From Pseudomonas hefeiensis (GTDB lineage: Bacteria > Pseudomonadota > Gammaproteobacteria > Pseudomonadales > Pseudomonadaceae): a stretch of DNA of 64,000 bases. The notes under the pieces were generated by a model. It saw only the letters and a program-made list of their open reading frames with translations. It made no database searches and had not been told where the DNA came from. Each line of letters opens with the position of its first letter. The stretch's first letter is position 1. Shown piece by piece: positions 46,317 through 55,191 of the stretch. The stretch spans positions 5,270,001 to 5,334,000 of the forward strand of contig NZ_CP117449.1 in assembly GCF_030687835.1 (NCBI RefSeq). Direction: 5' to 3'. The position numbers were made by a program, and so were the translations under genes.

Positions 46317-47132
46317 TTACTTGCGGGCCTGCTGATAAAGCGGCATTACCTTCGGAATCGCCGCCTGCAGCGACGCGATCCGGCTGCTGGACGACGGGTG
46401 GGTGCTCATGAACTCCGGTGGCGCGCCTTCCGAAGCCTTGCTCATCTTGTTCCACAAGGTGATCGCAGCATTCGGGTCGTAACCGGCGCGAGCGGCCAGT
46501 TCCAGACCGATCAGGTCGGCTTCGTTCTCATTGCCGCGGCTGTTGGGCAGGGTCATGCCGTAGTTGGCCACGGTATCGGCCAGTGCCAGGCTGTCCTGGC
46601 CCAGGCCGAACAACGCACCGGCGCCCTGCTTGGCCATTTCGATGCCATAGGCCTTGGACATCGCTTCGCGGCCGTGCTCGCGCAAGGCGTGAGCGATTTC
46701 ATGGCCGATGATCGCGGCAATTTCATCGTCAGTGAGCTTGAGCTTGTTGATCAACCCGGTATAGAAAATGATTTTGCCGCCGGGGCCGCAACTGGCGTTG
46801 AGCTCATCGCTTTTGATCAGGTTCACTTCCCAGTTCCATTGCGCCGAATCCGGACGGAACACGGGTGCCTGAGCAATCAGCCGACTGGAAATGGCCTGGA
46901 CGCGCTTGGCATCGCTACTCGTCTTGTCCAATACACCCTTGGCGCTCGCTTCGCCCATGGTCTTTTGGTAGGACTGGGCATACATCTGATTGACCTGGTC
47001 GGTGGACAGCATGCTGAACATGTATTGCTTGCGTTCCACGCCCACGGCTCCGCCGCTGGTGGTGTTGACCGACTGGCAACCGGCAAGCAGCAGACCCGCG
47101 CTCAGTGCACTCACCATCAATATCTTGTTCAT
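46317..47132 (-). CDS. M48 family metalloprotease, lipoprotein
   Basis: A 271-residue periplasmic protease anchored through the lipobox LLAGC (Cys19) after MNKILMVSALSAGLLLAG. The zinc site is IIGHEIAHALREHGRE with the third ligand in NENEADLIGLELAARAGYDP, as in LoiP/YggG and BepA. It probably degrades misfolded outer-membrane proteins. The C-terminal MSTHPSSSSRIASLQ is typical of the M48 lipoproteins. Confidence 0.94.
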   Translation of the reverse strand: MNKILMVSALSAGLLLAGCQSVNTTSGGAVGVERKQYMFSMLSTDQVNQMYAQSYQKTMGEASAKGVLDKTSSDAKRVQAISSRLIAQAPVFRPDSAQWNWEVNLIKSDELNASCGPGGKIIFYTGLINKLKLTDDEIAAIIGHEIAHALREHGREAMSKAYGIEMAKQGAGALFGLGQDSLALADTVANYGMTLPNSRGNENEADLIGLELAARAGYDPNAAITLWNKMSKASEGAPPEFMSTHPSSSSRIASLQAAIPKVMPLYQQARK

Positions 47133-47349
47133 GTAAGAAGCTCCCTGGAAACGTGGGCGTATCCTAGGCGCTGATTTGTATCAGCGCCAGATACATAGCG
47201 TGGGACTACAGCTTTTTCAGACAGACCCTACTCCAGTCCATTTACGACACCCATAAAGCCAAAACAGTCATCCGACGAATAGCGCCTCATGCCGAGCTGA
47301 AGAAACGCCGATACAAGCTTCAGACGTCATTCCCGCGTCCGGAGCCCTT

Positions 47350-49488
47350 ATGAAATTCAAATCGATCCAGTTTTCCGTGGCCGCGCTGGCCGGCACCATC
47401 ATCCTCATTGTGGTCGGTGCCCTGGTGCTGTACGCGCTGTTTGCCGGTGCCCGCACCCAGGAAATGGTGCAACAGCGGACCAAGGCGCAGTTCGAGCATC
47501 TGATCGAACAACGCCTCGACGCGCTGGCCCGCACCCAGGCCAGTCTGATCCAGCGGGAACTGGAGGCGCCGCTACTGCTTGCCCGGGGCCTTGCGACTAC
47601 CAACGCCTTGATGGGCATGAATGGCACGGACGGCAACGCGCAACTGAAGGTGCCCCGCGAGCAGATGATCAGCCTGCTGCGCGAAACGGTGGTGCGTAAC
47701 CCGAAGATTCTCGGCGCCTACATCGCCTGGGAACCGAATGCCATTGACCACGACGACGCCAATTACGTGAACAGCCCGGTGCTGGGCATGGAAACCGACG
47801 GGCGCTTCCTGCCCTGGTGGTTTCGCAACCAGGACGGCACCCTGGGTCTGGAAAAGCTCGCCGATGTGACGGACCAGAAACTGCTGTCCACCGGCATTCG
47901 TGCCAGTGAGTATTACCTGTGTTCCCGGGACAGCAAGAAAGCCTGCGTGATCGACCCGGCGCCCTATCGCGTGGGCGATACCATGACCATGCTCGCCTCG
48001 TTCATCGAGCCGATCATGGTCGATGGCAAGTTCCAGGGCATCGTCGGCGCCGACCTGTCGGTGAACTTCATCCAGGACATGCTCGTCGCCGCCGACCGCA
48101 AGTTGTATGAGGGCGCCGGGGAAATGGCCTTGCTCTCCAGCAACAACCGCTTGGTGGCCTTCACAAAGGACCCGTCCAAACTGGGAGAGAAGGCCAGCGA
48201 CCTGCTGGACGCCAATGAACTGGACAATCTGTCCAAGCTCAGCGTCGGCCAGGTGCGTTACGACGTCGATGAAACCCATGGGCATATCGAGGTGTACATG
48301 CCGTTCGGCATCGGTGAAACCGAGGCCCGCTGGACGCTGATGCTGCAACTGCCACTGGATGCGGTGATGGCCGAACTGCAAGCGTTGCAGAAAGACCTGG
48401 ACGCGCAGCGCCAGACCGACATCTTCGGCATGACCATGGTGGGCCTGCTGATTGCAGGCATCGGCTTGCTGGTGATCTGGCTGGTGGGCCACGGCATTGC
48501 CCGGCCGCTCAAGCAAATGGTGGCGATGCTCGATGACATTGCCCAAGGCGAAGGCGACCTGACCCGTCGCCTGGTGAGCGACCGCGCTGATGAACTGGGT
48601 GCGATCGCCAAGGGCTTCAATACCTTCCTGAGCAAGTTGCAAGGAATGATCACCCAAGTCGTCACCTCGGTGCAGAGCGTCAGCGATTCCTCGGAGCACA
48701 CGGCCGACATCGCCATCCGCACCAATCAGGGCGTACACAAGCAATTGGTGGAGATCGATCAGGTTGCCACCGCCGTACACGAGATGACCGCCACCGCCCA
48801 GGACGTAGCCCGCAACGCGACCCAGGCTGCCCAAGCCGCCGGCCACGCAGATCAGGCCGCCAGCCAGGGCATGCAGATCGTGCGGGACACGTCCACCTCC
48901 ATCGGCGCCCTGGCGGTGGAAATTGGCAAGGCCGTGGGCGTGGTGCAAGCTCTGGCCAAGGACAGCGAGAATATTAATGCGATTCTCACCGCCATCCGCG
49001 GGATCGCCGAGCAGACCAACCTGCTGGCCCTCAACGCGGCCATCGAAGCGGCTCGCGCCGGTGAGCAAGGGCGCGGGTTTGCGGTGGTAGCCGATGAGGT
49101 GCGCAACCTGGCGCAGAAAACGCAGCAGGCCACTGAAGAAATCCAGACGATGATCCAACAGTTGCAGCAAGGCACCCGGGACGTGGTGCGGGTGATGGAA
49201 GACAGCCAGCACCGCACTGACGAAAGCGTGCAACACGCGGCAAAAGCGGCCCAGGCCCTGGAGACCATCACCCAGGCCGTGTCGGTGATCAACGACATGA
49301 ACACCCAGATCGCCAGCGCCGCCGAGGAACAAAGCGCCGTGGCCGATGACATCAACCGTAACGTGATCAACATCGGGCAAGTGGCAAACGAAGTGGCCGG
49401 TGGCGCGGACGAGTCCAGCGCGGCCAGTGCGGATCTGACCAAACTGGCGGAGCAGCAGCGGCGGTTGATCAATCAGTTCAAGGTTTGA
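47350..49488 (+). CDS. Methyl-accepting chemotaxis protein with dCache sensor
   Basis: A 712-residue chemoreceptor. TM1 is at ~10-32 ([23 protein letters not shown]); a ~320-residue periplasmic domain of dCache size contains [18 protein letters not shown] and [25 protein letters not shown]2 is ~[22 protein letters not shown]; then HAMP, and the MCP domain with [37 protein letters not shown]. The C-terminus has no CheR-binding pentapeptide. dCache receptors usually sense amino acids, polyamines or organic acids; the ligand is not known. The gene is monocistronic. Confidence 0.94.
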   Translation: MKFKSIQFSVAALAGTIILIVVGALVLYALFAGARTQEMVQQRTKAQFEHLIEQRLDALARTQASLIQRELEAPLLLARGLATTNALMGMNGTDGNAQLKVPREQMISLLRETVVRNPKILGAYIAWEPNAIDHDDANYVNSPVLGMETDGRFLPWWFRNQDGTLGLEKLADVTDQKLLSTGIRASEYYLCSRDSKKACVIDPAPYRVGDTMTMLASFIEPIMVDGKFQGIVGADLSVNFIQDMLVAADRKLYEGAGEMALLSSNNRLVAFTKDPSKLGEKASDLLDANELDNLSKLSVGQVRYDVDETHGHIEVYMPFGIGETEARWTLMLQLPLDAVMAELQALQKDLDAQRQTDIFGMTMVGLLIAGIGLLVIWLVGHGIARPLKQMVAMLDDIAQGEGDLTRRLVSDRADELGAIAKGFNTFLSKLQGMITQVVTSVQSVSDSSEHTADIAIRTNQGVHKQLVEIDQVATAVHEMTATAQDVARNATQAAQAAGHADQAASQGMQIVRDTSTSIGALAVEIGKAVGVVQALAKDSENINAILTAIRGIAEQTNLLALNAAIEAARAGEQGRGFAVVADEVRNLAQKTQQATEEIQTMIQQLQQGTRDVVRVMEDSQHRTDESVQHAAKAAQALETITQAVSVINDMNTQIASAAEEQSAVADDINRNVINIGQVANEVAGGADESSAASADLTKLAEQQRRLINQFKV

Positions 49489-49498
49489 TCCAAGGGCC

Positions 49499-49850
49499 CC
49501 ATCGCGAGCAGGCTCGCTCCCACACGGGTTTAGTGGTGAACACAACTTCTGTGTATACCCCAGCCCAATGTGTGGGGTTGCTCGCGATGAGGGCGTGTCA
49601 GGCAATACTACTTTGTCTGATAGACCGCTTTCGCGAGCAAGCCCGCTCCCACACGGGTTTAGTGGTGAACACAACTTCTGTGTATACCCCAGCCCAATGT
49701 GTGGGGTTGCTCGCGATGAGGGCGTGTCAGGCAATACTACTTTGTCTGATAGACCGCTTTCGCGAGCAAGCCCGCTCCCACACGGGTTTAGTGGTGAACA
49801 CAACTTCTGTGTATACCCCAGCCCAATGTGGGAGCGAGCCTGCTCGCGAT
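49499..49850. repeat. REP array with 129-bp tandem units
   Basis: Two and a half nearly identical units with period 129 bp (CGGGTTTAGTGG at 49525, 49654 and 49783). Each unit holds the TCGCGAGCAAGCCCGCTCCCA palindrome half, GTGTATACCCCAGCCCAATGTG and GCAATACTACTTTGTCTGATAG. No gene is present. Confidence 0.9.
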
Positions 49851-49875
49851 GAGGCCGGCACAGGCGCCTCAACAC

Positions 49876-50499
49876 TCAAGCCGGGGTCAGGCACTCCGGC
49901 CCGTTGAGCTTAGGATCATTGACCATGTTGGCCAGTACCCGCTCGCGCAGTTGCGCCGGTTCACTGGCCAGCAAACCTTGCAGGGTATGCAACGGCGTCT
50001 CGGGATCGAGCCACAGGCGCTGGCCCTCTTCATCCAGAATCAACGGCCGGCGCTGCCCCGCCGCCGGCTGGGTGATGACCGCGGTGCTCAGCCACACCTG
50101 CTCCTGCACTGGATAAGCTTCCCAAATCGCAGCGAAAAACAACGACGAGCCCTCCCCCGGCGTCAGCCAGTACGGACGCTTGCGCGTGCCGCCGCGCCAT
50201 TCATAGAAGCCGTTGGCCGGCAGCAGGCAACGGCGCAGGCGCAGGGCTTCACGGAACATGGGTTGTTCGGCCACGGTTTCGGCCCGGGCGTGGGCAGGCG
50301 TACGGGACAGATCAGTCAGCCACGGCGGCGTGAGGCCCCAGCGGGCCCGGGCCAGTTCGCGCTGCCCCTCAGCACCGGCGCGTAGCATCAACACCGAATC
50401 GTTGGGCGAAATATTCCATTGGGCCTTCTGGTCGGCGGGGAAGCCGGACAAGGCCGCAAAGGCGGGGTTCCAGCGAAACAGGGCATAACGTCCACACAT
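49876..50499 (-). CDS. SOS response-associated peptidase family protein (YedK/HMCES)
   Basis: A 207-residue SRAP protein that crosslinks through its N-terminal Cys2 to abasic sites in single-stranded DNA, shielding them. MCGRYALFRW gives the nucleophile after Met removal; AHARAETVAEQPMFREAL is the conserved DNA-binding segment, RRCLLPANGFYEW carries the catalytic Glu, and VITQPAAGQ stands where the family has its Thr-rich strand. Monocistronic; no LexA box noted. Confidence 0.93.
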   Translation of the reverse strand: MCGRYALFRWNPAFAALSGFPADQKAQWNISPNDSVLMLRAGAEGQRELARARWGLTPPWLTDLSRTPAHARAETVAEQPMFREALRLRRCLLPANGFYEWRGGTRKRPYWLTPGEGSSLFFAAIWEAYPVQEQVWLSTAVITQPAAGQRRPLILDEEGQRLWLDPETPLHTLQGLLASEPAQLRERVLANMVNDPKLNGPECLTPA

Positions 50500-50534
50500 G
50501 GGGCAACACGACTCTTGATCAAACGGTCGTCAGC

Positions 50535-50795
50535 CTAACAGACCAATGTGCCGGGGTAACTGTCCGGCTCATCGCCGGGCAATGGCAGCGCGGCATTGTA
50601 GGCGGCGATCAGCTCCCGGGCGTATTGCGCCTGGTCGTCCTCCACCGCCAGCCCCAGCAGGCCGTACATCGGCAACTCGCCGGCACCGCCCACCAGATCC
50701 CGGCCCACCAGGTGCGCCGTGATGCCTTCGCTGGCGAGCATGCCCTGGAGCAGTTCACCTTCCATCAGGTTTTCCAGCTCGTAGATTCGCTGCAT
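50535..50795 (-). CDS. DUF2007 family protein
   Basis: An 86-residue protein with the DUF2007 (putative signal-transducing) pattern: QRIYELENLMEGELLQGMLASEGITAHLVGRDLVGGAGELPMYGLLGLAVEDDQAQYARELIAAY. It resembles a ferredoxin-like fold. ATG 50795 is chosen because GGGGG ends 7 bases before it, whereas it abuts the ATG at 50801. It lies 12 bp after the CPXCG gene, so the two are co-transcribed. Confidence 0.82.
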   Translation of the reverse strand: MQRIYELENLMEGELLQGMLASEGITAHLVGRDLVGGAGELPMYGLLGLAVEDDQAQYARELIAAYNAALPLPGDEPDSYPGTLVC

Positions 50796-50807
50796 GGACA
50801 TCCCCCA

Positions 50808-50990
50808 TCATTCGTTTTCACTGAAGACTTCCAGATGCCATTCTTCATCGTGGACCTGCAGGACAAATGTTATCGGTCGGCAACAGACCTGACAGTCCTC
50901 GATATAGGTCTGATCGCCGCCGGACAGGTCCACCAACGTTTCCACTTCCTCACCACAATACGGACATTCATACGGAGCGGTTTCCAGCAT
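50808..50990 (-). CDS. CPXCG motif-containing cysteine-rich protein
   Basis: A 60-residue protein with two metal-binding knuckles, ECPYCGEEVETLVD and DCQVCCRPI, which give a likely zinc ribbon. The end is strongly acidic (DEEWHLEVFSENE). The family is widespread in gammaproteobacteria with unknown function. First gene of a pair with the DUF2007 gene. Confidence 0.88.
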   Translation of the reverse strand: MLETAPYECPYCGEEVETLVDLSGGDQTYIEDCQVCCRPITFVLQVHDEEWHLEVFSENE

Positions 50991-51015
50991 CGCGGTCTCC
51001 CAGGTGACTTGTGCG

Positions 51016-51021
51016 TATAAT
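51016..51021 (+). promoter_or_regulatory. -10 element TATAAT upstream of the acyltransferase
   Basis: Perfect TATAAT 112 bp before the start codon, which implies a leader of about 100 nt. No good -35 is evident. Confidence 0.45.
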
Positions 51022-51132
51022 CGCCGGTCTGTTTGCAGGGCTATTTTTGTCTGGCTTATCTTCCAGACCGTGCCTTGTCGGTTTTTCGATCGAACCTTTA
51101 CTTACCCTAGCCGTTTCCTACAAGAGAGCATG

Positions 51133-52296
51133 ATGGGCGAATTCGATGCCATCCGACCTTACGACGACAGCGAAGTCCCAGCGGTGCTGGCGCGGCTGCT
51201 CGGCGACAAGGCGTTTCTAGATATCCTCACCCACTTCCGCTTCCCACGCCTGGCCGGGGCTTTCGGCTGGATGCTCAAGCCTCTTATAGCGCAAAGGTTG
51301 CGTCGTGAGTTTGCCGGCGTGACATCGGTCGCCACATTGCAGGACAAAGTGGAGTTCTATGTCGACCACACGATCGAGCGCGCCACCGATGGCGTGACCT
51401 ACACCGGGGTGGAGCAATTCAAATCCGGCAGCGCGTACCTGTTCATCGCCAACCACCGCGACATCGTGATGGATCCGGCCTTCGTCAACTACGCCGTGTA
51501 CCACGCCGGCTTGCCGACGCCACGCATCGCCATTGGCGACAATCTGTTGCAGAAGCCCTTTGTCAGTGACCTGATGCGCCTGAACAAAAGCTTCATCGTG
51601 CACCGCTCCATCACTGGGCGACGGGAAAAAATGGCCGCGTACCAGTTGCTCTCGGCGTACATCAATCACTCGATCCGCAACGACTGCGCTTCGATCTGGA
51701 TTGCCCAGGCCGAGGGCCGGGCCAAGGACGGTGACGACCGTACCGAATCGGCGATCCTCAAGATGTTCCACATGAGCCGCAAGGACGAACCGTTCGGCGA
51801 GGTCATCCAGTCGCTGAACCTCACACCAGTGTCCATCAGCTACGAATACGACCCGTGCGACCAGGCCAAGGCCCGTGAGCTGTACATCCGCGCCACCACC
51901 GGCACCTACACCAAGGTACCGGGCGAGGACGACGTGAGCATCGCCAAGGGCATAACCGGCTACAAGGGCCGGGTCCACGTGAACTTCGCCGCGCCGATCA
52001 CCGAGCTGTTCGAGGACACCAAGCAACTGGCCCAGGAAATGGACCGGCAGATTCTCGGCGGCTACCGCCTGTTCCCGGTGCATTACCTGGCTTACGCCCA
52101 ATGGGCCGACGCCGACCCGCAGTTGCAGGTGCCGACAGCGGCCCAGGTATTCGGCGCCGACGAACTGGCCAAGGCCCAGGAAGAATGGCAACGCCGGCTG
52201 GACGCTTGCCCGCCTGAGCACCGGCCGTTCCTGGTGCTGCAATATGCGACGCCGGTGCGCAATCAGTATCGGGTCAAGGCGGGATTGGCGCTTTAA
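51133..52296 (+). CDS. 1-acyl-sn-glycerol-3-phosphate acyltransferase (PlsC-like)
   Basis: A 387-residue PlsC-superfamily acyltransferase for phospholipid synthesis or remodelling at the inner membrane. The HX4D-type catalytic motif is IANHRDIVMDPAF, with downstream FIVHRSITGRREKMAAYQ and the substrate-site segment WIAQAEGRAKDGDDRTE. It is longer than housekeeping PlsC (~245) because of extra N- and C-terminal parts. ATG 51133 (or 51130, one codon earlier) follows AAGAGAGC; a longer upstream frame overlaps the promoter and is not supported. Confidence 0.85.
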   Translation: MGEFDAIRPYDDSEVPAVLARLLGDKAFLDILTHFRFPRLAGAFGWMLKPLIAQRLRREFAGVTSVATLQDKVEFYVDHTIERATDGVTYTGVEQFKSGSAYLFIANHRDIVMDPAFVNYAVYHAGLPTPRIAIGDNLLQKPFVSDLMRLNKSFIVHRSITGRREKMAAYQLLSAYINHSIRNDCASIWIAQAEGRAKDGDDRTESAILKMFHMSRKDEPFGEVIQSLNLTPVSISYEYDPCDQAKARELYIRATTGTYTKVPGEDDVSIAKGITGYKGRVHVNFAAPITELFEDTKQLAQEMDRQILGGYRLFPVHYLAYAQWADADPQLQVPTAAQVFGADELAKAQEEWQRRLDACPPEHRPFLVLQYATPVRNQYRVKAGLAL

Positions 52297-52307
52297 ACGG
52301 CGCCTGT

Positions 52308-52388
52308 CAAAAAGATCGCAGCCTTCGGCAGCGCCTACAGGATGAATATCGATCCATGTGGAGCTGCCGAAGGCGGCGATCTTTTTTT
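52308..52388. terminator. Bidirectional terminator / long hairpin
   Basis: AAAAAGATCGC..CCTTCGGCAGC pairs with GCTGCCGAAGG..GCGATCTTTTTTT across a ~30-base loop. A-run and T-run on the two sides end both convergent genes. The element is common between Pseudomonas genes. Confidence 0.85.
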
Positions 52389-52393
52389 AGCCA

Positions 52394-52675
52394 TCAGAAC
52401 TGTGTGCTGACCCACGACACCAGCAGTGCCAGTCCCAGGCAGGCAAAACCGAAACGGTAGAAAAACCGGTTCATGCGCTGGGTCGCCAGGTCCAGCAAGG
52501 CTTCGAATCGCTCCTCACCGTCGCCTTTGCGCGCCTCAAGACAGGCACGCGCCCGCTGTTCACGGCGGCGCGTGGCATGCAGCACCCAGCCGCCCGGACA
52601 GGCAAACAACAATGCGAGCAGGTTGATCAGTTTGGCGGGGTGAGCAGCGAACAACGAAAACAAATGCAGCGACAT
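52394..52675 (-). CDS. Small hypothetical membrane protein
   Basis: An unrecognised 93-residue protein with a hydrophobic helix at each end (LINLLALLFACPGGWVLHA and FYRFGFACLGLALLVSWVS) joined by a charged stretch (RRREQRARACLEARKGDGEERFEALLD). This hairpin topology puts the charged loop on one side of the inner membrane. ATG 52675 follows GAGGTTTGTG. Function is unknown. Confidence 0.65.
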   Translation of the reverse strand: MSLHLFSLFAAHPAKLINLLALLFACPGGWVLHATRRREQRARACLEARKGDGEERFEALLDLATQRMNRFFYRFGFACLGLALLVSWVSTQF

Positions 52676-52809
52676 CACAAACCTCAAGCAATAGACGGAC
52701 AGGACGCGCCCGAAACCTACGAACGGTGTGAATTCTACCGAAAGCTCCCTCGCCTACTGCACTTTTTCCGACCAATAACGATCAATTGGGACGATGGCGC
52801 GCAGACTTT

Positions 52810-52921
52810 GTGGCGAGGGGATTTATCCCCGCTCGAGTGCTCAGAGCTCGCAAACGCTTAAGCAAGACAGACGTCCCAGGGGCCGCTTCGCGACCCAGCG
52901 GGGATAAATCCCCTCGCCACA
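52810..52921. repeat. REP doublet (GTGGCGAGGGG type)
   Basis: Inverted GTGGCGAGGGGATTTATCCCC pair around ~65 bp. It fills most of the 332-bp gap between 52675 and 53008; nothing else is seen there. Confidence 0.9.
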
Positions 52922-53007
52922 GGTTCAATCCTGCTAATTCCAGTCGTCACGGTTTCGTCATCTGGATAGGCCACCCTGTCGCCCTTCAAACCCGCCCGGA
53001 ACCCGCC

Positions 53008-53214
53008 ATGCTCCACGCCGAAAACCAGGACCGTCTCTATCTCATCAGCCCGAGCGACGAGCAACAGAACCTCGTCGGCAGCCTGTCTTTCAACGTGCAG
53101 GACCGGCATTGGCTGGTGTATTGCGCCCTCGGCGGCCATCAACACGCCGACCTGCCCGAGGCAGACCTGCTGACCGGAATCAGTGTGCTGGAGTTGTATT
53201 CAGAGGCTGCATGA
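53008..53214 (+). CDS. Short hypothetical protein
   Basis: An unrecognised 68-residue protein (LHAENQDRLYLISPSDEQQNLVGSLSFNVQ, then HWLVYCALGGHQHADLPEADLL). Composition is soluble and acidic. ATG 53008 follows CGGAACC; the frame also extends upstream through the REP element, which is not coding. Moderately supported by codon use only. Confidence 0.5.
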   Translation: MLHAENQDRLYLISPSDEQQNLVGSLSFNVQDRHWLVYCALGGHQHADLPEADLLTGISVLELYSEAA

Positions 53215-53225
53215 AGGTTTCACTC

Positions 53226-53383
53226 TGTGGGAGCAAGGCTTGCCCGCGATGAGGACGGCACCTTCGATAATGCGGTGAAGCACAGATCGCTATCGCGGGC
53301 AAGCCTTGCTCCCACAGGTCTTGTTCCCACAGGTCTTGCTTTCACAAGTTTTGCTTTCACAGGTCTTGCTTTCACACATCTGA
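53226..53383. repeat. REP doublet followed by a degenerate 15-bp tandem repeat
   Basis: Inverted TGTGGGAGCAAGGCTTGCCCGCGAT pair (53226-53317), then about five degenerate copies of TCACAGGTCTTGCTT up to 53383. The short repeats look like slippage copies of the REP tail CCCACAGGTCTTG. Confidence 0.85.
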
Positions 53384-53429
53384 TCGCAACCACTGGGCCA
53401 TTGCAGCCCAGGGTCATGTGGTCGATACC

Positions 53430-54014
53430 TTACTCAGCCAGCACCTGACCGATGCTCGGGTCCTTGAACAGACGTGTCAGAGCGTCACTCAACACGTCGC
53501 TGACCAGCTTGGTGTTGGTGTCCTGGTTAGGCGCCATACCGAAGCGCTGGTCCAACGAAGCACCATAACGACCGCTGTAGCGGCGATTGGCGTTCTGCAC
53601 CTCGGAACGGAAGGTCGCGCCGATGGTGGCTTCGGTCACATACATGCCTTCCTTGGGCGACTGGTACTTGAGCTCGGCCAGGGTGACGGTCAGTTGCGGT
53701 GCATTCATCGCGTTGGCGGTGGGGGTGAAGCCCAGCAAACGCACCGCCGCTTCGGCCTGGGCCTGCAGCTTGGGCAGGATCTGCGCGCCCTGCACCGTGA
53801 TCACGCTGGTTTCCGGGTACAGGCCACCGCGGGTGCCGAGGGTCGGTGACGGACGACCGTCCACTACCCGCACCACCACCGGCTGACCGCGCCCTACAGG
53901 CGCCAGCTGGGCGTTGAGCTTGGGCTCCGGGTTAAGTTGTTGCGGGCTGTGGGCGCAGCCGACGAGGGCCAGACTGGTCACAGCGATCAAACCGAACAAC
54001 AGGCGTTGCAACAT
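53430..54014 (-). CDS. YajG-like lipoprotein
   Basis: A 194-residue lipoprotein with the signal MLQRLLFGLIAVTSLALVGC (lipobox LVGC, Cys20). The mature domain matches the YajG family: VVVRVVDGRPSPTLGTRGGLYPETSVITVQ, LGFTPTANAMNAPQLTVTLAELKYQ and a C-terminal LVSDVLSDALTRLFKDPSI. YajG is often encoded near peptidoglycan-recycling genes in other bacteria; the function is unknown. ATG 54014 follows GGAGAGAAGAGC. Monocistronic. Confidence 0.88.
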   Translation of the reverse strand: MLQRLLFGLIAVTSLALVGCAHSPQQLNPEPKLNAQLAPVGRGQPVVVRVVDGRPSPTLGTRGGLYPETSVITVQGAQILPKLQAQAEAAVRLLGFTPTANAMNAPQLTVTLAELKYQSPKEGMYVTEATIGATFRSEVQNANRRYSGRYGASLDQRFGMAPNQDTNTKLVSDVLSDALTRLFKDPSIGQVLAE

Positions 54015-54220
54015 GCTCTTCTCTCCAGAATCGGGCACAAAACAGGCCCGCAGTATAGCGGTGCGCCATGGCGGTGAACTAGCGCTGCACGATGAATACT
54101 CAAATGCCTGACACGGCGTGGGAAAACCGGCTCGTGTCATGGCATTGTCATGATCCTTACACCGGTGTGTCATGGCCCCCTGTCAGCCTTGTCACAAGCT
54201 CTCCGACACGGTGTCCGACC

Positions 54221-54454
54221 ATGCGTTTTCTCATTTCCCTGTTCACCCCGCGCCCACAGCACCGCTGCTTCGCCCTGCTGGACCGCGACGGCCGTTGCCA
54301 GGCCTTCAAGCAATGCAGCCTGCAGCCCATGGGCGAAGGTTGGGTGGAAATCGAAGAGATCCGTCTGAACTGGCTGCACCAGCCATTGCCCGCCAGCGCC
54401 CGCGTGCGAACCCTTGGCACTCGCCCACGCAACCGTCAACTGTTGGCCGTCTGA
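54221..54454 (+). CDS. Short hypothetical protein
   Basis: A 77-residue basic protein, RFLISLFTPRPQHRCFALLDRDGRCQAFKQC, then GWVEIEEIRLNWLHQPLPASARVRTLGTRPRNRQLL. It looks like a small strand-rich domain. I recall similar short proteins upstream of mqo in other Pseudomonas but know no function. The ribosome site before ATG 54221 is weak. Confidence 0.55.
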   Translation: MRFLISLFTPRPQHRCFALLDRDGRCQAFKQCSLQPMGEGWVEIEEIRLNWLHQPLPASARVRTLGTRPRNRQLLAV

Positions 54455-54507
54455 CCGGAAGGCTAATAAAAGTCATTAAACACGACCATTTCCCTGCGTT
54501 TCTTCGA

Positions 54508-54784
54508 TACAATCTGCCCCCGATTATAAGGACGTCTCCTGATCGGGCCTCGCAACACCGCTAATGCACTGGTATTGGCACCTCGCACCGCCCACAGAGA
54601 GCCGCCCACACAGATCGAGTGAAGCTGGCGCGCTTGCTGTTCTTCAAGCAAATCACCGCTTTTCGCGAATCTGCAGAGCTGTCATTACGCTCGGTCACTG
54701 AGCTGTCTGCCCGTTTTGCCTGTCATGTATTACATGGGGGCAAACCAAACCGGGCGCGGTGCCAGGCTGGGACAGCCCTTTTTT
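54508..54784 (+). ncRNA. Possible small RNA or attenuated leader upstream of mqo
   Basis: No protein is supported in 54455-55191 (737 bp). TACAAT (54508-54513) could be a -10 box, and GGCTG-GGA-CAGCC followed by T6 (54765-54784) is a short terminator-like hairpin, which would give a transcript of about 260 nt. A second hairpin GTGAAAA/TTTTCAC follows near 54807-54828. The rest of the gap to 55191 should hold the mqo promoter; GGAG at 55178-55181 is its ribosome site. Confidence 0.35.
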
Positions 54785-55191
54785 GAGGTTCACGTCTTCA
54801 AAAGAGCGTGAAAAAACGGGTTTTCACAACTTCACGAGAGTGTGGCGAGCAAATGAATAGTTTTGCGTCTGAACAAGCACCATTAGCGTCTGAAACAGCC
54901 CAACGACACAGGACCGCCTATCGCTCAAGAACCGGCGCCTGAAGCCTGTCCGCTACGGATTTGGTTGCACGAACGGATGTCTCGGCCATAAGTCGAATTG
55001 CCTGCCCGGCGCTTAAATGAGTTCATGGGACTCTGAGGCCAGGCTGCATGCATCCGCAGTAGTTGCAAAAAATTGCGAAGATTCGGACATGGCGATCCTG
55101 GCCATGGATACCTGGGGCGCAACTGACCTGCCCCGCCACTCCTGGCCGCCATGCCGACAATTTGGTGCTGCAGATTTTGGAGACGCGTTAA

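Noticed and set aside
47572..49875. 767-codon minus-strand ORF opposite the dCache chemoreceptor
   Set aside because: Antisense shadow of the MCP coding frame continued through the 129-bp REP array; His/Gly/Leu-rich composition without any domain.
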